A stretch of DNA of 29,576 nucleotides from Paracoccaceae bacterium. Its GTDB lineage: Bacteria > Pseudomonadota > Alphaproteobacteria > Rhodobacterales > Rhodobacteraceae. The stretch is taken from NCBI GenBank assembly GCA_015487255.1, contig WFQA01000298.1, forward strand, positions 1 to 29,576, given 5' to 3'. Each line of letters starts with the position of its first letter. The stretch's first letter is position 1. Shown in pieces: positions 1-7,270 of the stretch. Made by a program: the position numbers and the translations under genes. Below the pieces are notes generated by a model. It was not told where the DNA came from, ran no database searches, and was given only the letters and a program-made list of their open reading frames with translations.

Positions 1-887
1 GCCGCCCAGCCAAGCGCGGCTTTGCGGGTGGCCTGCAAGGTGCCGTGGCGCTGCATCAGGGCCATGGCATGGTTGAGGTCTTCCGGTGCCTGCTGGCCTT
101 TTTCGATGGTGCGCTGCCAAAATGCACGCTCGGTTGCATCGGCCTTGGCCACGGCCAGAATTACCGGCAGGGTCAGCTTGCGCTCGCGAAAATCATCACC
201 GGTGTTTTTGCCAAGGCTGGTGCTGGCACCGCCGTAATCCAGCAGGTCATCAACGATCTGGAAGGCAATGCCAAGCGCATCGCCATAAATGCGCAGTGCC
301 TGCGTATGGGCCGGCGGCGCATCCGCGATCACTCCGCCCACCTCGCAGGCGGCAGCAAAAAGCGCGGCGGTTTTACCGCGCACCACTTGCAGGTATATCG
401 CCTCGTCCGTTGCCAGATTTTGCGCCGCGCTCAACTGCAAAACCTCGCCTTCTGCGATCACCGCCGAGGCATTGGCCAGAATGCCAAGTGCCTGCATATT
501 GCCGGTTTCAACCATCAGCTGGAAGGAGCGGGAAAACAGGTAATCCCCGACCAGAACGCTTGATTTGTTATCCCAAAGCAGGTTTGCCGTGGGCCGGCCC
601 CGGCGCTGTTCGCTCTCGTCAACCACATCGTCATGCAGCAATGTGGCGGTGTGGATGAACTCAACCGTGGCCGCCAGCAGCACATGGTGCTCACCCCGAT
701 AGCCACACAGATTGGCGCTGGCAAGCGTAAGCAGCGGGCGCAACCGCTTGCCACCGGCCTCGACCAGATGCGCGGTCACTTCGGGAATGCGCGGCGCGTG
801 CTCAGAGGCCATGCGGCTGCGGATCAAGCCATTCACCGCCGCCATATCCTGCGCCAAAAACGCCTGTAATTGCTCAAAAGGGCCCAT
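1..887 (-). CDS. ispB: Polyprenyl (octa/decaprenyl) diphosphate synthase, C-terminus cut by window edge
   Basis: Trans-prenyltransferase that extends farnesyl-type diphosphates with isopentenyl diphosphate to give the ubiquinone side chain. The reverse strand reads an uninterrupted frame from ATG at 887 to the edge, giving 295 residues; the family is usually around 330, so only the C-terminal tail is missing. Visible motifs are GGKRLRP near residue 46, the first Asp-rich motif HDDVVDE (D86, D87, D90), and the second, VDDLLDY, near residue 213; both bind Mg-diphosphate. The ATG is preceded by a GAGAG ribosome site. It is divergent from the DUF2007 gene across 71 bp. Family assignment is firm. 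Chain length (octaprenyl or decaprenyl) cannot be read from the sequence, so the symbol is provisional. Confidence 0.93.
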   Translation of the reverse strand, partial: MGPFEQLQAFLAQDMAAVNGLIRSRMASEHAPRIPEVTAHLVEAGGKRLRPLLTLASANLCGYRGEHHVLLAATVEFIHTATLLHDDVVDESEQRRGRPTANLLWDNKSSVLVGDYLFSRSFQLMVETGNMQALGILANASAVIAEGEVLQLSAAQNLATDEAIYLQVVRGKTAALFAAACEVGGVIADAPPAHTQALRIYGDALGIAFQIVDDLLDYGGASTSLGKNTGDDFRERKLTLPVILAVAKADATERAFWQRTIEKGQQAPEDLNHAMALMQRHGTLQATRKAALGWA

Positions 888-958
888 TTTACTCTCAATT
901 TTCTGTGAGGTGGCCACGCCCCCTCGACGGCGCCCTTATTGCCCGATAACGTAACAGA

Positions 959-1180
959 ATGAAAGAGATTTTACGCACCACCGATCCGCTCGATATCACT
1001 TTTGCCACCGCATTGCTCAAAGGCGAGGGGATACGGTATTTTTCATTTGGCGAGCATATGGCGGCGATGGAAGGCTCGACCGGGGTGTTTCCGCGCCGCC
1101 TGATGGTGGCGGATGAGGATGAATTCATCGCGGCGGTGGTGCTGCGGGATAATGGCATCGATAGCGGGCTGGATACGTGA
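959..1180 (+). CDS. DUF2007 small protein
   Basis: A 73-residue soluble protein matching the DUF2007 family (putative signal-transducing protein) in length and pattern. It opens with a KEILRTTDPLD segment, has a central SFGEHMAAMEGS stretch, and then FPRRLMVADEDE, typical of this small alpha-beta fold. No catalytic residues can be named and its role is unknown. Its stop overlaps the GTG start of the downstream methyltransferase (GTGA at 1177-1180), so the two are almost certainly co-transcribed and translationally coupled. It begins 71 bp from the divergent prenyl synthase start. That the trio prenyl synthase, DUF2007 and methyltransferase is conserved in Rhodobacterales is recalled, not checked. 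Confidence 0.85.
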   Translation: MKEILRTTDPLDITFATALLKGEGIRYFSFGEHMAAMEGSTGVFPRRLMVADEDEFIAAVVLRDNGIDSGLDT

Positions 1181-1932
1181 CCCTTGAGCTGACGGATGAC
1201 GGGTTTTTAGGCGGCAGGCTAAAGATATTGCAGCCCAAAACCGGCTACCGCGCGGCCACCGATCCGGTGTTTCTGGCGGCGGCGGTGGCGGCAAGGCCGG
1301 GGCAGTTGGTGCTGGAGCTGGGCTGCGGGGCAGGGGTGGCGCTGGCCTGCCTGCTGGTCCGGCTGCCGGTGCGGGCAAGCGGGCTTGAAGTGCAGCAGGA
1401 TTATGCCGATCTGGCCCGGCAAAACATGGCCCGCAATGATCTGAGCGCGGAGATCATAACCGGAGACATTGCCAAAATGCCCATCGCGCTGCGGGCGCAA
1501 AGCTTTGACCATGTGATGATGAACCCGCCGTTTTTTCGCAAAAGCCAGCATATGCCCCCTGAAAATTCCGGTAAATCCACCGCCTTCATTGAAGGGGATC
1601 TGGGGCTGGAGGGCTGGATACTTGCCGGGCTAAAAAGGCTTAAGCCTTTGGGTCGGCTCACAATTATCCACCGGGCAGAGCGGCTGGATGCAATTTTGCG
1701 AGCGCTGGACGGGGTCGGGGATATCCATATCCTTCCCCTTGCCGCCCGCCAGGGCCGCGAGGCGGGCCGGGTGCTGGTGCAGGCGCGCAAGGGCGGGGCC
1801 GGGCCGCTGCGCCTGCTCGCCCCGCTGGTTTTGCACAAGGGCGAGAGCCACGGGCAGGACGGCGATGATTTCAGCCCCGAAGTGGGCGGAATCCTGCGCA
1901 GGGGTAACGCTTTGGTAATATCTGGCCGATAA
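1177..1932 (+). CDS. tRNA1(Val) (adenine-37-N6)-methyltransferase-like protein (TrmN6/YfiC family)
   Basis: SAM-dependent N6-adenine methyltransferase, 251 residues. Motif I is ELGCGAG at residues 47-53, the acidic end of the next strand is GLEV near 69-72, and the catalytic NPPF tetrapeptide, diagnostic of amino-methyltransferases acting on adenine or glutamine, lies at 116-119 (MMNPPFF). The N-terminal K-ILQPKTGYRAATDPVFLAA stretch fits the TrmN6 group, which modifies A37 of tRNA1(Val) in Escherichia coli. The substrate in this organism is inferred. The start is GTG, overlapping the DUF2007 stop by four bases; no better start lies downstream before motif I. Confidence 0.85.
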   Translation: MTLELTDDGFLGGRLKILQPKTGYRAATDPVFLAAAVAARPGQLVLELGCGAGVALACLLVRLPVRASGLEVQQDYADLARQNMARNDLSAEIITGDIAKMPIALRAQSFDHVMMNPPFFRKSQHMPPENSGKSTAFIEGDLGLEGWILAGLKRLKPLGRLTIIHRAERLDAILRALDGVGDIHILPLAARQGREAGRVLVQARKGGAGPLRLLAPLVLHKGESHGQDGDDFSPEVGGILRRGNALVISGR

Positions 1933-1958
1933 TTTCGTAAAATCGGGTGAAGATTTGA

Positions 1959-1997
1959 TGACAGGATTGAAAATCTGTGCTCAGATCATACCTGTCA
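1959..1997 (+). other. Nested stem-loop in the leader of the DUF465 gene
   Basis: TGACAGG (1959-1965) is the exact reverse complement of CCTGTCA (1991-1997). Between them lies a second perfect stem, ATCTG (1973-1977), TGCT loop, CAGAT (1982-1986). The structure starts 26 bases after the methyltransferase stop and ends 32 bases before the DUF465 start. It could be a terminator without a T-run, a structured 5' leader or a protein-binding palindrome; the sequence does not decide. Confidence 0.4.
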
Positions 1998-2029
1998 ATA
2001 AGAAGCAACCAACCAACCGGAGGCGATTG

Positions 2030-2200
2030 ATGAACCTGAATTCTCATCTGAATGAATTGCAGAAAAAACACGAGAAACTGGAAAACCAGATCGAGCAAAC
2101 CCAGCGCCACCCAAGCGCAGATACCATCGAGATCGGGGCGATGAAGAAGGAAAAACTCCGCATCAAGGAAGAAATAGTCAGGGTTAGCGCCCAGCTTTAA
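2030..2200 (+). CDS. DUF465 (YdcH-family) small coiled-coil protein
   Basis: A 56-residue, highly charged helical protein. The pattern SHL-EL--KHEKLENQIE, RHPS and EIGAMKKEKLRIKEEI is the DUF465/YdcH signature: two short helices joined by a loop around RHPSAD. Its molecular role is not established. The ATG at 2030 is chosen because a strong GGAGG lies at 2019-2023; a longer reading from 1955 has no such support and would add an unrelated N-terminus. The stop TAA shares the palindrome TTAA (2197-2200) with the stop of the convergent amidotransferase. Confidence 0.88.
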   Translation: MNLNSHLNELQKKHEKLENQIEQTQRHPSADTIEIGAMKKEKLRIKEEIVRVSAQL

Positions 2201-2925
2201 CCCGTGCGATCCAGCTGGAAAAATGCGGCGATCGCCTGGCCCCAGGCGGGCTGATCGCCGGGTTTTTTCAGCGTCTGCCATGCGGGCTGCATGGTGGCTG
2301 GCGGAATGATATATTGCAGCCGTTCCTCGGCAATATCAGCCACAAACTCAGCACTCATTTCCGGGTGCGGCTGGATACTCATGGCGATCGGCTTGTTGAT
2401 ATCGCCATAGCTCAGCCCGGCGATCGGGCAGAAATCGGATGTGGCAAACACATGCGCACCCGCCGGTGCCCTGACCACCTGATCTTGGTGAATGGCGGGA
2501 ACCGAGAAGCCCTCGCCAACCGCATCGAGCCAGCCGGGCCGGTCCAGCAGTTGATAATCCAGAATGCCAACCCCCCAGCCCTTGTCGGATTTTTCGACCC
2601 GCCCGCCCATGGCCTGCGCCAGCACCTGATGGCCAAAACAGATGCCAACCACCGGCACCCGCGCTGTGAGGCATTGGCGCAAAAACCCTTCCAGCGGCGG
2701 GATCCACGGCGCATCATCATAAGCGCTGCTGCGCGAACCGGTGATGATCCAGCCATCGGCCATATCCGGGCTTTCGGCCACCTCGCCATCAACCACGCTG
2801 ACGGTGATAAACGTGGCGCCGGGCAGATACGGCCCGACAAGCCGCTTGAAAAACGCCGGGTAGCGGCCGTATTTGGCTTTGAGCGTGTCAGAAAGATGCC
2901 CGGTTTCAAGAATGCCGATTTTCAC
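2197..2925 (-). CDS. Class I glutamine amidotransferase-like protein (GMP-synthase glutaminase type)
   Basis: Stand-alone class I (triad) glutamine amidotransferase of 242 residues. The nucleophile elbow is GICFGHQ with C96, and the partners are H187 and E189 in IQPHPEM; the oxyanion region TGSRSSAYDD is near residue 62. Proteins like this are often annotated GMP synthase-related or gamma-glutamyl hydrolase-like. No synthetase domain follows, so the amino acceptor is unknown. The GTG at 2925 gives the family-typical start KIGILETGH; a TTG at 2940 would add five residues and cannot be excluded. It lies 58 bp downstream of phaB on the same strand, so it may be read from the phaAB promoter, although no metabolic link is obvious. 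Confidence 0.85.
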   Translation of the reverse strand: MKIGILETGHLSDTLKAKYGRYPAFFKRLVGPYLPGATFITVSVVDGEVAESPDMADGWIITGSRSSAYDDAPWIPPLEGFLRQCLTARVPVVGICFGHQVLAQAMGGRVEKSDKGWGVGILDYQLLDRPGWLDAVGEGFSVPAIHQDQVVRAPAGAHVFATSDFCPIAGLSYGDINKPIAMSIQPHPEMSAEFVADIAEERLQYIIPPATMQPAWQTLKKPGDQPAWGQAIAAFFQLDRTG

Positions 2926-2983
2926 AGCCAAGCCCCGCAAGAAGTTTTTCTTGGCTTATCGCGGCACGGTTTGTTTGTCATGC

Positions 2984-3709
2984 TTAAACCACAAACTGCC
3001 CGCCATTGGCGGTGAGGGTGGAGCCGGTGATGAACCCCGCATCATCGGAGGCCAGAAACACCACACAACGGGCGATCTCATCCGGCTCGCCCAGGCGGCC
3101 AACCGGAATTTGCGGTATGATGCGCTCATTGAGCACTTTTTCGGGAATGGCACGCACCATTTCGGTGCCGATATAGCCGGGGCAAATCGCATTGACCGTG
3201 ATACCGGCAAAGGCCCCCTCTTGCGCCAGCGCCTTGGTAAAACCGAGATCACCGGCTTTGGAGGCCGAATAATTCACCTGCCCCATCTGCCCCTTTTGCC
3301 CGTTGATCGATGAAATATTGATCACCCGGCCAAATTTGCGCGCGCGCATGCCGGGCCAGATCGGGTGGGTCATGTTGAAAACCCCGTTGAGATTGGTGTC
3401 GATCACCTCCTGCCAGGCCGCGCGGCTGAGCTTGTGAAACATACCATCGCGGGTGATGCCGGCATTGTTGACCAGAATATCAACCGGGCCAAGGTTGGCC
3501 TCCACCTGCGTTATGCCGCTCACACATTGGTCATAATCCGCCACCGACCACTTATAGGCCTTGATGCCGGTTTTGGCGGTAAACGCTTTCGCAGCGTCAT
3601 CATTGCCCGCATAGCTTACCGCCACTTTTGCGCCGCTATCCTGCAGCGCCACCGCGATGGCCGCGCCAATGCCGCGGGTGCCGCCGGTTACCAATGCCAC
3701 TCTTGCCAT
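2984..3709 (-). CDS. phaB: Acetoacetyl-CoA reductase (NADPH)
   Basis: Short-chain dehydrogenase that reduces acetoacetyl-CoA to (R)-3-hydroxybutyryl-CoA, the second step of polyhydroxybutyrate synthesis. It has 241 residues, as usual for PhaB. The cofactor motif TGGTRGIG is at 8-15 and NNAG at 81-84; the catalytic residues are S134 (INISSINGQ), Y147 and K151 (YSASK). The phrases GQKGQMGQVNYSASKAG and GYIGTEMV are characteristic of PhaB rather than FabG. The ATG at 3709 has GGGAGAAG directly upstream. It starts 10 bp after the phaA stop, so the two form an operon and are read from the phaA promoter. Confidence 0.94.
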   Translation of the reverse strand: MARVALVTGGTRGIGAAIAVALQDSGAKVAVSYAGNDDAAKAFTAKTGIKAYKWSVADYDQCVSGITQVEANLGPVDILVNNAGITRDGMFHKLSRAAWQEVIDTNLNGVFNMTHPIWPGMRARKFGRVINISSINGQKGQMGQVNYSASKAGDLGFTKALAQEGAFAGITVNAICPGYIGTEMVRAIPEKVLNERIIPQIPVGRLGEPDEIARCVVFLASDDAGFITGSTLTANGGQFVV

Positions 3710-3719
3710 GATCTTCTCC

Positions 3720-4895
3720 CTAATCCCGCGCCACGCAAAGCGCCACACCCATGCCGCCGCCAATACACAGGGTTGCCAGCCCCTTTTTGGCATCGCGGCG
3801 TTTCATTTCAAACAGCAATGTGTTGAGAATGCGCGCGCCGGATGCGCCAATCGGGTGGCCAATCGCAATCGCCCCGCCGTTTACATTTACTACGTCTGGG
3901 TCCCAGCCCATGTCTTTATTCACCGCGCAGGCCTGAGCGGCGAAGGCTTCGTTGGCCTCGACCAGATCAAGCTCTTCGGCCTTCCACCCTGCCTTTGCCA
4001 GCGCCTTTTTGGCTGCATGAATTGGCCCAACCCCCATGATCGCCGGGTCCAGCCCGGCGGTGGCGGTGGATACAATCCGCCCCAGCGGCTCAATGCCGCG
4101 CTTTTGCGCATTTTTGGCGCTCATCAGCAGAGCCCCCGCAGCGCCATCATTGATGCCCGAGGCATTGGCCGCCGTCACGCTGCCATCCCTGGCAAATGCC
4201 GGGCGCAGTTTTTGCATGTTTTCCAGCGTCGCCCCGTGGCGGATATATTCATCCGCATCCACAATGGTCTCGCCTTTGCGGGAGTTGAGCGTGACCGGAG
4301 TAATTTCATCTTTAAAACGCCCGGCAAGCTGGGCCGCTTCGGCTTTGTTTTGCGAGGCAAGGGCGAATTCATCCTGCATTTCCCGGCTGATCATCCATTG
4401 CCCGGCCACGTTTTCAGCGGTGACCCCCATGTGATAATCATTGAAAGCATCCCACAATCCGTCGCGGATCATGCTGTCGATAAATTGCAGGTCCCCCATT
4501 TTCTGGCCGTTGCGCAGATTGGCGACATGGGGTGAGAGGCTCATATTCTCCTGCCCGCCAGCCACCACGATTTCGGCATCCCCGAGCATGATCTGCTGTG
4601 CGCCAAGCGCCACCGCGCGCAGGCCAGAGCCGCATACCTGATTGACCCCCCAGGCCGAAGCCTCCCTGGGTAGGCCGGCATTGAGATGGGCTTGGCGCGC
4701 CGGGTTTTGCCCCTGCCCGGCGGTCAGCACCTGCCCGAGAATGGTCTCGTCAACCTCGTCCGGGCTGATCCCGGCGCGCTCGATCAAAGCGCGGATCACC
4801 ACTTCCCCCAGAACATGGGCCGGGGTTTTGGCAAATACACCCAGAAAACTGCCAACAGCAGTGCGGGCAGCGGCGGCAATAACGATATCGGTCAT
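3720..4895 (-). CDS. phaA: Acetyl-CoA acetyltransferase (beta-ketothiolase)
   Basis: Biosynthetic thiolase that condenses two acetyl-CoA to acetoacetyl-CoA, feeding PhaB. It has 391 residues, the standard length. Active-site residues are C88 (NQVCGSG), H347 ([11 protein letters not shown]) and C377 (CIGGGMG), and NEAFAAQ precedes the histidine. The ATG at 4895 gives the family start [14 protein letters not shown]; an upstream in-frame extension into the intergenic region is rejected. Divergent from phaR across 241 bp, with a PhaR-like palindrome 34 bp upstream of the start, so repression by PhaR is likely. No phaC synthase is visible in the window. Confidence 0.95.
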   Translation of the reverse strand: MTDIVIAAAARTAVGSFLGVFAKTPAHVLGEVVIRALIERAGISPDEVDETILGQVLTAGQGQNPARQAHLNAGLPREASAWGVNQVCGSGLRAVALGAQQIMLGDAEIVVAGGQENMSLSPHVANLRNGQKMGDLQFIDSMIRDGLWDAFNDYHMGVTAENVAGQWMISREMQDEFALASQNKAEAAQLAGRFKDEITPVTLNSRKGETIVDADEYIRHGATLENMQKLRPAFARDGSVTAANASGINDGAAGALLMSAKNAQKRGIEPLGRIVSTATAGLDPAIMGVGPIHAAKKALAKAGWKAEELDLVEANEAFAAQACAVNKDMGWDPDVVNVNGGAIAIGHPIGASGARILNTLLFEMKRRDAKKGLATLCIGGGMGVALCVARD

Positions 4896-4929
4896 GGCGG
4901 CTTCCTGTCTGAAATTGATTCGGTCTTTG

Positions 4930-4941
4930 TGCATTGCAGCA
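4930..4941. promoter_or_regulatory. Candidate PhaR operator, phaA side
   Basis: TGCATTGCAGCA contains the palindromic core TGC-N3-GCA (4930-4938), 34 bp upstream of the phaA start. PhaR regulators of Paracoccus and Rhodobacter are known to bind TGC-rich palindromes of the type CTGC-N3/4-GCAG. The assignment is by motif and position only. Confidence 0.5.
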
Positions 4942-5062
4942 CAGATTAACTGAAATAATAAGTCGAATAATGCAGTCAAAACGAAATATAAATACTTGAA
5001 TGTGTGGATTTGGCTGAAAATGGCCCATTTTGGTCAGATTGGCGCGCTGTGTGGCATAGAAA

Positions 5063-5076
5063 AGACAGGGATGTCT
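5063..5076. repeat. Inverted repeat AGACA-N4-TGTCT
   Basis: AGACA (5063-5067) and TGTCT (5072-5076) form a perfect five-base inverted repeat around GGGA, a few bases from the phaR-side PhaR-like site and 60 bp upstream of the phaR start. It looks like an operator half-site pair, but I do not recognise the protein. Confidence 0.3.
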
Positions 5077-5080
5077 GTTT

Positions 5081-5090
5081 TGCATTGCAG
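5081..5090. promoter_or_regulatory. Candidate PhaR operator, phaR side (autoregulation)
   Basis: A second exact copy of TGCATTGCAG, followed by TTGCG, with its TGC-N3-GCA core at 5081-5089, 47 bp upstream of the phaR start. Paired with the copy beside phaA it suggests that PhaR represses both phaAB and itself, as known for PhaR in Paracoccus. Confidence 0.5.
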
Positions 5091-5136
5091 TTGCGAGAAA
5101 GCGCGGTAGTCTTGCAGGGTAATTGGGGAGTTGGAT

Positions 5137-5709
5137 ATGGCTGAAACAGAAGATCAAACGGTGGTGATCAAAAAATACGCCAATCGTCGGCTGTATAATA
5201 CGGCCAAATCGAGCTATGTGACGCTGGATGATCTGGCGGTAATGGTGCGCGCGGGTGATGATTTTATCGTAAAAGATGCCAAATCGGGTGAGGATATCAC
5301 CCGCTCGGTTCTGGCCCAGATTATTTTCGAGGAAGAATCCAAAGGCCAGAATCTGCTGCCGGTAAAGTTTTTGCGCCAGCTCATCGGGCTTTATGGTGAT
5401 TCGCTCGAGGGCTTTGTGCCAGGCTATCTTGAGGCTTCGATGGAGAGCTTTGCCGAGAATCAGGAAAAAATGCGCGAGCAGATCACTTCGATGATCGGAG
5501 CCAACCCGATGATGGCCAATATGGAAGATCTGGCACGGGGCAATATGGAGTGGATGGAGAATGCGGTGAAAATGTTTTCACCCTTTGCCGCCATGCAGCC
5601 GCAGGCAAAATCCGAACCGGAATCAACCAAAAACGAAGAGCTGAGTGCCCTCAAAAAACAACTGGCCGAGATGCAGGAGCAAATTTCAAAGCTGGCCGAT
5701 AAAGGTTAA
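5137..5709 (+). CDS. phaR: Polyhydroxyalkanoate synthesis repressor PhaR
   Basis: Transcriptional repressor that also binds polyhydroxybutyrate granules; free PhaR shuts pha genes until polymer titrates it. It has 190 residues. The N-terminal PHB_acc_N DNA-binding domain spans about residues 10-70 and shows the hallmark IKKYANRRLYNT and VTLDDLA. The PHB accumulation regulatory domain follows, with FLRQLIGLYGDSLEGFVPGYLE near 85-106. The C-terminus, about 165-190, is a charged coiled coil. The ATG at 5137 is chosen for the GGGGAG at 5125-5130; a TTG two codons earlier is less likely. It is divergent from phaAB and convergent with the EAL gene. Confidence 0.94.
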   Translation: MAETEDQTVVIKKYANRRLYNTAKSSYVTLDDLAVMVRAGDDFIVKDAKSGEDITRSVLAQIIFEEESKGQNLLPVKFLRQLIGLYGDSLEGFVPGYLEASMESFAENQEKMREQITSMIGANPMMANMEDLARGNMEWMENAVKMFSPFAAMQPQAKSEPESTKNEELSALKKQLAEMQEQISKLADKG

Positions 5710-5738
5710 ACCGCCGGCTCACTGGGTTTGTGGGTGAA

Positions 5739-5755
5739 AGCCGCACTCTGCGGCT
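5739..5755. terminator. Candidate bidirectional hairpin between phaR and the EAL gene
   Basis: AGCCGC (5739-5744) and GCGGCT (5750-5755) form a perfect six-base, GC-rich stem around ACTCT. It sits in the 48-bp space between convergent stops, two bases from the EAL gene stop, where a shared terminator would be expected. There is no T-run on either strand, so intrinsic termination is uncertain. Confidence 0.35.
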
Positions 5756-5757
5756 GA

Positions 5758-6579
5758 TCACGCAAGTGCCGCACCCACTTGGGTGCCGGTATTCAGGCAG
5801 ATCGGCATTTCAGCCGAGCGGCCATGATAATAGCCCTGCAATGCGTCAATCCCCAGTTTTTGCGCAAAAGCGGATTCCTCCGCCGTTTCCACAAATTCGG
5901 CCACGGTAAACATATCAAATTGCCGGGCGATTTTGACCAGTGCTTCCACCAGCACCTGATTGTCGCGGTTATTGGGCAGGTCGCGGATGAACTGCCCGTC
6001 GATCTTCACCATATCAAATTTGTATTTGCGGAAATGGCTGAAACCGGTATAGCCGGCACCAAAATCGTCAATGGCAAAGCTACAGCCAAGCTTGTGCCCT
6101 TTTTCCATGAAGTAAGCCACAAATGCCGGGTCTTCGATCGGGGCGGATTCGGTGATTTCCACAATCAGCCGGTCAGCAATATGCGGGGTGTCATGGCAGG
6201 CGCGGGTCAGGATATTCATCCAGCCTTCATCGCCAATGGTATGCATCGAAATATTCACCGAAAGCCGTTGGCGCGGGTCGGCGCGCAGCATATCCAGCGC
6301 TTTTTCCAGCGCGATCCTGTCTATCTCCTGCACCAGTGAGGTGTTTTCGATCGCCGGAATAAACTCCCCCGCCGGCATGGTGCGCCCGGCGCGGTCCCGG
6401 ATGCGGATAAGCCCTTCGTGAAAGGCGATCAGCGGGCGGCTGCCGGCGCGGAAAATCGGCTGAAACGCCAGCCCGACCCGCCCCTCCTCTATCGCGGCGC
6501 TGACCATGGCACGGGTGGCCTCAAGCTTCAGGTCGCGCCTTGCTGCTTTATTCTCAAATGCTTCCCAACTGTGCGCCAT
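5758..6579 (-). CDS. EAL-domain cyclic-di-GMP phosphodiesterase, stand-alone
   Basis: A 273-residue cytoplasmic protein made almost entirely of an EAL domain, which hydrolyses c-di-GMP to pGpG. Metal and catalytic positions are present: E55 (in EGL rather than EAL), N109 (VNIS), E141 (VEITE), D171 and D172 (DDFGAGYT), K192 (KID), E228 (AEFVE) and Q248 (LQGYYHG). All ligand residues being kept argues for an active enzyme. No GGDEF, sensor or membrane segment is seen; about 30 helical residues precede the domain. The ATG at 6579 has GGAGG eight bases upstream; a start six codons earlier is less likely. A TTAA-N7-TTAA site upstream suggests CtrA control. Confidence 0.92.
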   Translation of the reverse strand: MAHSWEAFENKAARRDLKLEATRAMVSAAIEEGRVGLAFQPIFRAGSRPLIAFHEGLIRIRDRAGRTMPAGEFIPAIENTSLVQEIDRIALEKALDMLRADPRQRLSVNISMHTIGDEGWMNILTRACHDTPHIADRLIVEITESAPIEDPAFVAYFMEKGHKLGCSFAIDDFGAGYTGFSHFRKYKFDMVKIDGQFIRDLPNNRDNQVLVEALVKIARQFDMFTVAEFVETAEESAFAQKLGIDALQGYYHGRSAEMPICLNTGTQVGAALA

Positions 6580-6644
6580 AGAATCCTCCGCGACCAACTA
6601 CCGGCTCACCTTCCGTGATAAAAGTTAACGAAACGTAAATATTC

Positions 6645-6659
6645 TTAAATTGTTCTTAA
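6645..6659. promoter_or_regulatory. Candidate CtrA box upstream of the EAL gene
   Basis: TTAA (6645-6648), seven bases, TTAA (6656-6659) matches the CtrA consensus TTAA-N7-TTAA exactly, 65 bp upstream of the EAL start. A further TTAAC half-site lies at 6625-6629, and GAATC (CcrM-type GANTC) sites lie at 6581-6585 and 6676-6680. The 115-bp gap 6580-6694 is unusually AT-rich for this chromosome, which raises the chance of a random TTAA match. Motif match only. Confidence 0.45.
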
Positions 6660-6694
6660 AATGTTCCGAAAACTTGAATCGCATTTTATTCAAT

Positions 6695-7270
6695 TTATTC
6701 CAATGCCAGCAGGGTGTTGAATATCTCTTGTGCGCTTTCATCATACCACTCTGCCCCGCCAATAAGCCGGGCGATTTCGCGGCCTTCGCGGTCCAGAATC
6801 ACTGTCAGTGGCAGGCCGATGGCACCAAATTCGGCCCCGAGGCTCGAATCAGCATCCAAAAGAATCGGCAAATCGGTTACATTTGCCTCTTCCAAAAACC
6901 GCTCGATACCGCCCAGCTCGTTAAAGCCGGTGGCAATGGCGTGCACCACAAAATCGTCACCGCCGAGGCCTTTTTGCAGCGCGTCCAGCGTGGGCATTTC
7001 TTCACGGCAGGGGTAGCACCATGTCGCCCAAAAGTTCACCACCCTTATTTTGCCGTTACTATCGGCAAGGCTGAGGCGGTTTCCGGCGGCATCGGTGAAG
7101 CTGGTGAGCACGGGTTCCATCGGTTCGCGGTGGATTTTGAGCTTGCGCATGTTGCCCGCGCGCATTTCCAGCAACTGTTCACGCACCTCCGGGGTGATGG
7201 TTTGGGCGAATCCTTGGTTTGCACCAAGGGCCAAGGCAGCGTATAGCAGGGCAATCAGGGGTGTTTTCAT
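6695..7270 (-). CDS. Secreted TlpA-family thioredoxin-like protein
   Basis: Periplasmic thiol-disulfide oxidoreductase of the TlpA/ResA type, 191 residues. An N-terminal signal peptide (hydrophobic core about 4-17, likely cleavage after the Ala of GFA near residue 22) precedes a thioredoxin fold with active-site WCYPC (C85, C88) in the context [15 protein letters not shown] and a cis-Pro region GLPLTVILD. Such proteins keep periplasmic cysteines reduced, often for cytochrome c maturation; the partner here is unknown. The ATG at 7270 is preceded by GGAGAGG. It is divergent from argH with only 25 bp between start codons, an arrangement I recall from other Rhodobacterales. Confidence 0.9.
   Translation of the reverse strand: MKTPLIALLYAALALGANQGFAQTITPEVREQLLEMRAGNMRKLKIHREPMEPVLTSFTDAAGNRLSLADSNGKIRVVNFWATWCYPCREEMPTLDALQKGLGGDDFVVHAIATGFNELGGIERFLEEANVTDLPILLDADSSLGAEFGAIGLPLTVILDREGREIARLIGGAEWYDESAQEIFNTLLALE

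Larger units (their letters stand above)
4896..5136. promoter_or_regulatory. Divergent phaAB / phaR control region
   Basis: A 241-bp region, more AT-rich than its flanks, between the divergent starts of phaA (4895) and phaR (5137). It holds two identical TGCATTGCAG copies near the two starts (annotated separately) and an inverted repeat AGACA-GGGA-TGTCT at 5063-5076. On the minus strand a TTGACT hexamer upstream of phaA resembles a -35 element, but no convincing -10 is placed at standard spacing. No open frame of note lies inside. Confidence 0.7.

Noticed and set aside
4896..4979. N-terminal extension of phaA into the intergenic region
   Set aside because: The ATG at 4895 gives the exact family start; the extension would run through the candidate PhaR operator.
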